Below are positions 23,588-25,848 of a stretch of DNA of 25,848 nucleotides, piece by piece. Within the stretch, counting starts at the first letter, position 1, and every line of letters begins with the position of its first letter. The DNA comes from Candidatus Dormiibacterota bacterium. GTDB taxonomy: Bacteria; Chloroflexota; Dormibacteria; Aeolococcales; Aeolococcaceae. The stretch lies in assembly GCA_955651875.1 (NCBI GenBank), contig CATPAP010000285.1:1-25848 (forward strand), given 5' to 3'. The position numbers were made by a program, and so were the translations under genes. A model generated the notes under the pieces. That model saw only the letters and a program-made list of their open reading frames with translations. It did not search any database and was not told the DNA's origin.

Positions 23588-24114
23588 GCACCGGTCGGCT
23601 CCGCAAGGTGCTCAGTGTCGTCGCGGTGGTGTGCGCCCTGCTCGGGCTGGCATCGCTCTTTCATCCGCTTGGTTTTCCCGGCCCACTGACCGTGACCATC
23701 ATCAAGGGCACCTCCATGCAGCCCGCGTATCGTACCGGGGCCCTTCTGGTGCTGAGAGCGGAGTCAAACTACGCCGTCGGCACCGCGGCCGCCTACCGCG
23801 TTCCCGCAGGCGACCTCGGCGCCGGGAAGATCGTGATCCATCGCATCATCGGCGGCAACGGGACGACCGGCTTTGTCATGAAGGGCGACAACAACAATGC
23901 ACCTGACCCCTGGGTGCCCAAGCAGGCCGACATGGTCGGCGCGGCGTGGATCTACCTTCCATCACTGGGCCAAGGCCTGGTCTACCTCCATCAGCCCGTG
24001 ATCGAGGCCGGACTGGCCTCCTCGATCATGGTCGCGTACTTGCTGGCCCGCAAACCCAAGCAAGAGCGAGCTGACGCCCTCGACAACAGCAGCCCCAACG
24101 TGGAAGCCGCGTAA
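23584..24114 (+). CDS. SipW-like signal peptidase I (Ser-His type)
   Basis: A 176-aa membrane signal peptidase of the S26B (ER/archaeal/SipW) type. One N-terminal membrane segment (about residues 8-28) is followed by G-T-S-M-Q-P (catalytic Ser44), I-V-I-H-R-I (His86 in place of the Lys of ordinary bacterial signal peptidase I) and M-K-G-D-N-N-N (Asp102). A second hydrophobic segment lies near the C-terminus (about 138-155), followed by K-P-K and a polar cytosolic tail. The family removes signal peptides from dedicated substrates such as TasA in Bacillus. ATGA overlap with the DNRLRE gene puts it in the same transcript as its likely substrates. Confidence 0.88.
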   Translation: MSTGRLRKVLSVVAVVCALLGLASLFHPLGFPGPLTVTIIKGTSMQPAYRTGALLVLRAESNYAVGTAAAYRVPAGDLGAGKIVIHRIIGGNGTTGFVMKGDNNNAPDPWVPKQADMVGAAWIYLPSLGQGLVYLHQPVIEAGLASSIMVAYLLARKPKQERADALDNSSPNVEAA

Positions 24115-24416
24115 GGCCGTCCGCGCGACCAGCGCCGCCAGCGTGTGCGCCCGGCTTCGGCTTCTGGCTGTGCCCGAGGCCGCTGCTTCGCCACCCCTGC
24201 CACGGCCCGGTTACCGCGCCGCAACAGGCGTCCGATCCCCTCCAGCCGGGGTCCGAGAACGGAGCAATCTTTCCTTTGGCTTCGCCCCGGCCCATCGCAC
24301 GGCCAACGCGGTCAGGGGCACCGCTGAGGACTGCGACCATCTCGGACTCGACCGAGCAACCTGACCGCGACGCCACCCCGGCAAGCCACCAATGGCAGCG
24401 GCGACCTGTGCTGAGC
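24115..24416 (+). other. leader region of the HD-GYP gene
   Basis: No separate gene. A 9-bp imperfect hairpin (24152-24160 with 24174-24182) could end the upstream operon. The frame of the next gene is already open from 24075, and third-position GC rises from about 24337, so part of this stretch may encode its true N-terminus. Confidence 0.4.
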
Positions 24417-25848
24417 ATGCTCGTCCGCGTCGGTGTCGTCGCCGCCCCGGCGACGGCAGGACTGGCCACCGCCGCAACCCTGAGCCGCCTCTTGCCGCGC
24501 GCGTCCGGTGCGCCCCAAACGCTGCTGTTCTTCGCCGCGATCAGCGTGGCGATGCTGCTGGTGATCCTCGCGGTGGAGCGCGCGGCTCGCCGCCTGCTGC
24601 CCCTGGCGGCCCTCCTCAACCTCTCGCTGCTGTTCCCTGACAAGGCGCCGAAGCGTTTTGCAGTGGCCCGGCGTGTCGGCCGGCCACGCGACCTGCAACG
24701 CCAGTTGCAGGAGGCGCGGGACAACGGCGTCGAGGGCGGGGAAGTCGCCTACATGCAGACGGTGCTCGAGCTCGTGGCAGCGCTCAGCGTTCACGATCGG
24801 CAGACCCGCGGCCACTCGGAGCGAGTGCGAGTCTTCGCGGACCTCATCGCCGTCGAGATGAAGCTGCCACCCGCTGATCGGGCGCGCCTGCGCTGGGCAT
24901 CGCTGCTCCACGACATCGGCAAGCTCCTCGTTCCCAGCGAGATCCTCTGCAAGCCGGCGGCGCTGAACGCGACGGAATGGGAGAAGGTCCAGCGGCATCC
25001 CGAGGAGGGCGCGCGCCTTATCGGCCCGCTCCGGGCGTGGCTGGGCCAATGGGCGGCGGCTGTGGAGCACCACCACGAGCGGTGGGATGGCAAGGGATAT
25101 CCCCAGGCTCTGGCCGGGGAGAACATCTCTCTCAGTGGTCGGATCGTGGGGGTGGCGGACTCATACGAGGTCATGACGGCCGTGCGTCCATACCGCCGAC
25201 CGATTGGAGTGGTCGCTGCCCGCGAGGAGCTGGTGCGATGCTCGGGCAAGCAGTTCGATCCCGCGGTGGTGAGGGCCTTCCTCAACATCTCGGTGGGACG
25301 GCTGTGGCGAGTGGTCGGCGTCGGATCCTGGATAGCGCAGCTGCCCCTGCTCGCCTGGGTAAATGGCCTGGGATTGCAGTGGGGCAGTGCGATCGTGTCG
25401 GGGTCGACCGCATTGGGACTGGCCGCGCCGGGGATACTGCCGAGCCCCGACGCGGTCCCTCAGCCGCACACGACGCCTGCCATCGCCAACACCAACGCGT
25501 CTGGCGGTGCCGCACGAGGTGCCGGAGGCCCGGGGTCCACATCGCCGAGTTCGCCGGCGCATGGTGGCCTGCCCGCCGCAGGAGCGCCACCACCCGCTGC
25601 TGGACCAATCTCCCTGCCGGCACCGTCGACCTCACCGCAGCCCCCGCCGAGGCCAACCTCCCCGCAACCAACGCCAGTACCGAGCTCCGTCACCCAACCG
25701 GTGCTGTCGATGCCGGCGCCGGCAGTTGTCTTTGAGTCGACCTATACCGCGAGCGGCTGGTTCGCGGACTCGGGCGGCAGTGGCTGGACTGCAACCGTTG
25801 ATTACGGCGATGGATCGGGGGCTCATGCACTGCCCCTGAGTGGAGACA
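24417..25848 (+). CDS. membrane HD-GYP protein with Pro-rich linker and PKD-like domain, 3' truncated
   Basis: Continuous frame running off the right edge, 477 codons visible from the ATG at 24417. Two membrane segments come first (about 24420-24480 and 24510-24570), then a linker and an HD-GYP phosphodiesterase domain (about 24760-25290) with L-L-H-D-I-G-K (24906-24923), HHHERWDGKGYP (ending 25103) and VADSYEVMT. The HD dyad and GYP motif are intact, implying cyclic-di-GMP hydrolysis. A further hydrophobic region (about 25310-25440) leads to a long Pro/Ser/Ala/Gly-rich linker (to about 25725) and the start of a PKD-like domain (V-D-Y-G-D-G-S-G). The start is uncertain: TTG at 24276 would include a plausible extra 47 residues. 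It follows the signal-peptidase operon on the same strand. Confidence 0.85.
   Translation, partial: MLVRVGVVAAPATAGLATAATLSRLLPRASGAPQTLLFFAAISVAMLLVILAVERAARRLLPLAALLNLSLLFPDKAPKRFAVARRVGRPRDLQRQLQEARDNGVEGGEVAYMQTVLELVAALSVHDRQTRGHSERVRVFADLIAVEMKLPPADRARLRWASLLHDIGKLLVPSEILCKPAALNATEWEKVQRHPEEGARLIGPLRAWLGQWAAAVEHHHERWDGKGYPQALAGENISLSGRIVGVADSYEVMTAVRPYRRPIGVVAAREELVRCSGKQFDPAVVRAFLNISVGRLWRVVGVGSWIAQLPLLAWVNGLGLQWGSAIVSGSTALGLAAPGILPSPDAVPQPHTTPAIANTNASGGAARGAGGPGSTSPSSPAHGGLPAAGAPPPAAGPISLPAPSTSPQPPPRPTSPQPTPVPSSVTQPVLSMPAPAVVFESTYTASGWFADSGGSGWTATVDYGDGSGAHALPLSGD

Noticed and set aside
1..25848. CRISPR arrays, rRNA genes and intact insertion sequences
   Set aside because: No regularly spaced repeats, rRNA-like segments or transposase genes were seen on either strand.

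Overview
The window comes from a high-GC bacterium with strongly GC-rich third codon positions and frequent GTG/TTG starts. The gene content (TM0106-family nuclease-helicase, DrrAB-like ABC exporter, SCP2 protein, polyphosphate-glucokinase-like ROK kinase, GT4 glycosyltransferase) fits an actinobacterium or a related Terrabacteria lineage such as Dormibacterota. This placement is inferred from gene content; there is no rRNA in the window.

Left part (1-4812): the C-terminal bulk of a large nuclease-helicase, then an overlapping pair on the minus strand (HAD phosphatase, then an alpha/beta hydrolase with a cysteine nucleophile). From 4930 to about 7340 lies a gene-poor, decayed stretch that looks like the scar of an accessory island. 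It holds a tRNA-like acceptor/T-arm hairpin, a 30-bp inverted repeat pair, a few doubtful small ORFs, and a truncated DUF4238 gene abutting a frameshifted fragment of a type I restriction specificity subunit. A cold-shock protein gene and a large Ig-repeat surface protein follow, the latter ending at a strong terminator.

Middle part (9252-19302) is ordinary chromosomal housekeeping: methyltransferase and glycosyltransferase; an ABC exporter operon; an SCP2 protein; a glutamine amidotransferase/FMN reductase operon; exonuclease III; a small membrane protein with an alkyltransferase-like DNA-repair protein; an overlapping ROK kinase/aldose epimerase pair; and a formamidase-like hydrolase.

Right part (19561-25848) is the most interesting. 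A PAS-GGDEF-EAL protein precedes a compact plus-strand cassette: two tandem-duplicated small exported proteins with a shared upstream regulatory block, a third diverged relative, a DNRLRE-domain exported protein, and a SipW-like (Ser-His type) signal peptidase. The last three genes are linked by an 11-nt gap and two ATGA overlaps. All four exported proteins carry the same short motif (A-A-S-[LI]-x-[LF]-T-[ST]-[DN]) at the end of the signal peptide, which suggests they are dedicated substrates of that peptidase. An HD-GYP protein with a Pro-rich, PKD-like tail follows and runs off the right edge. The arrangement suggests a cyclic-di-GMP-linked surface-fibre or matrix system, analogous to but distinct from TasA/SipW.
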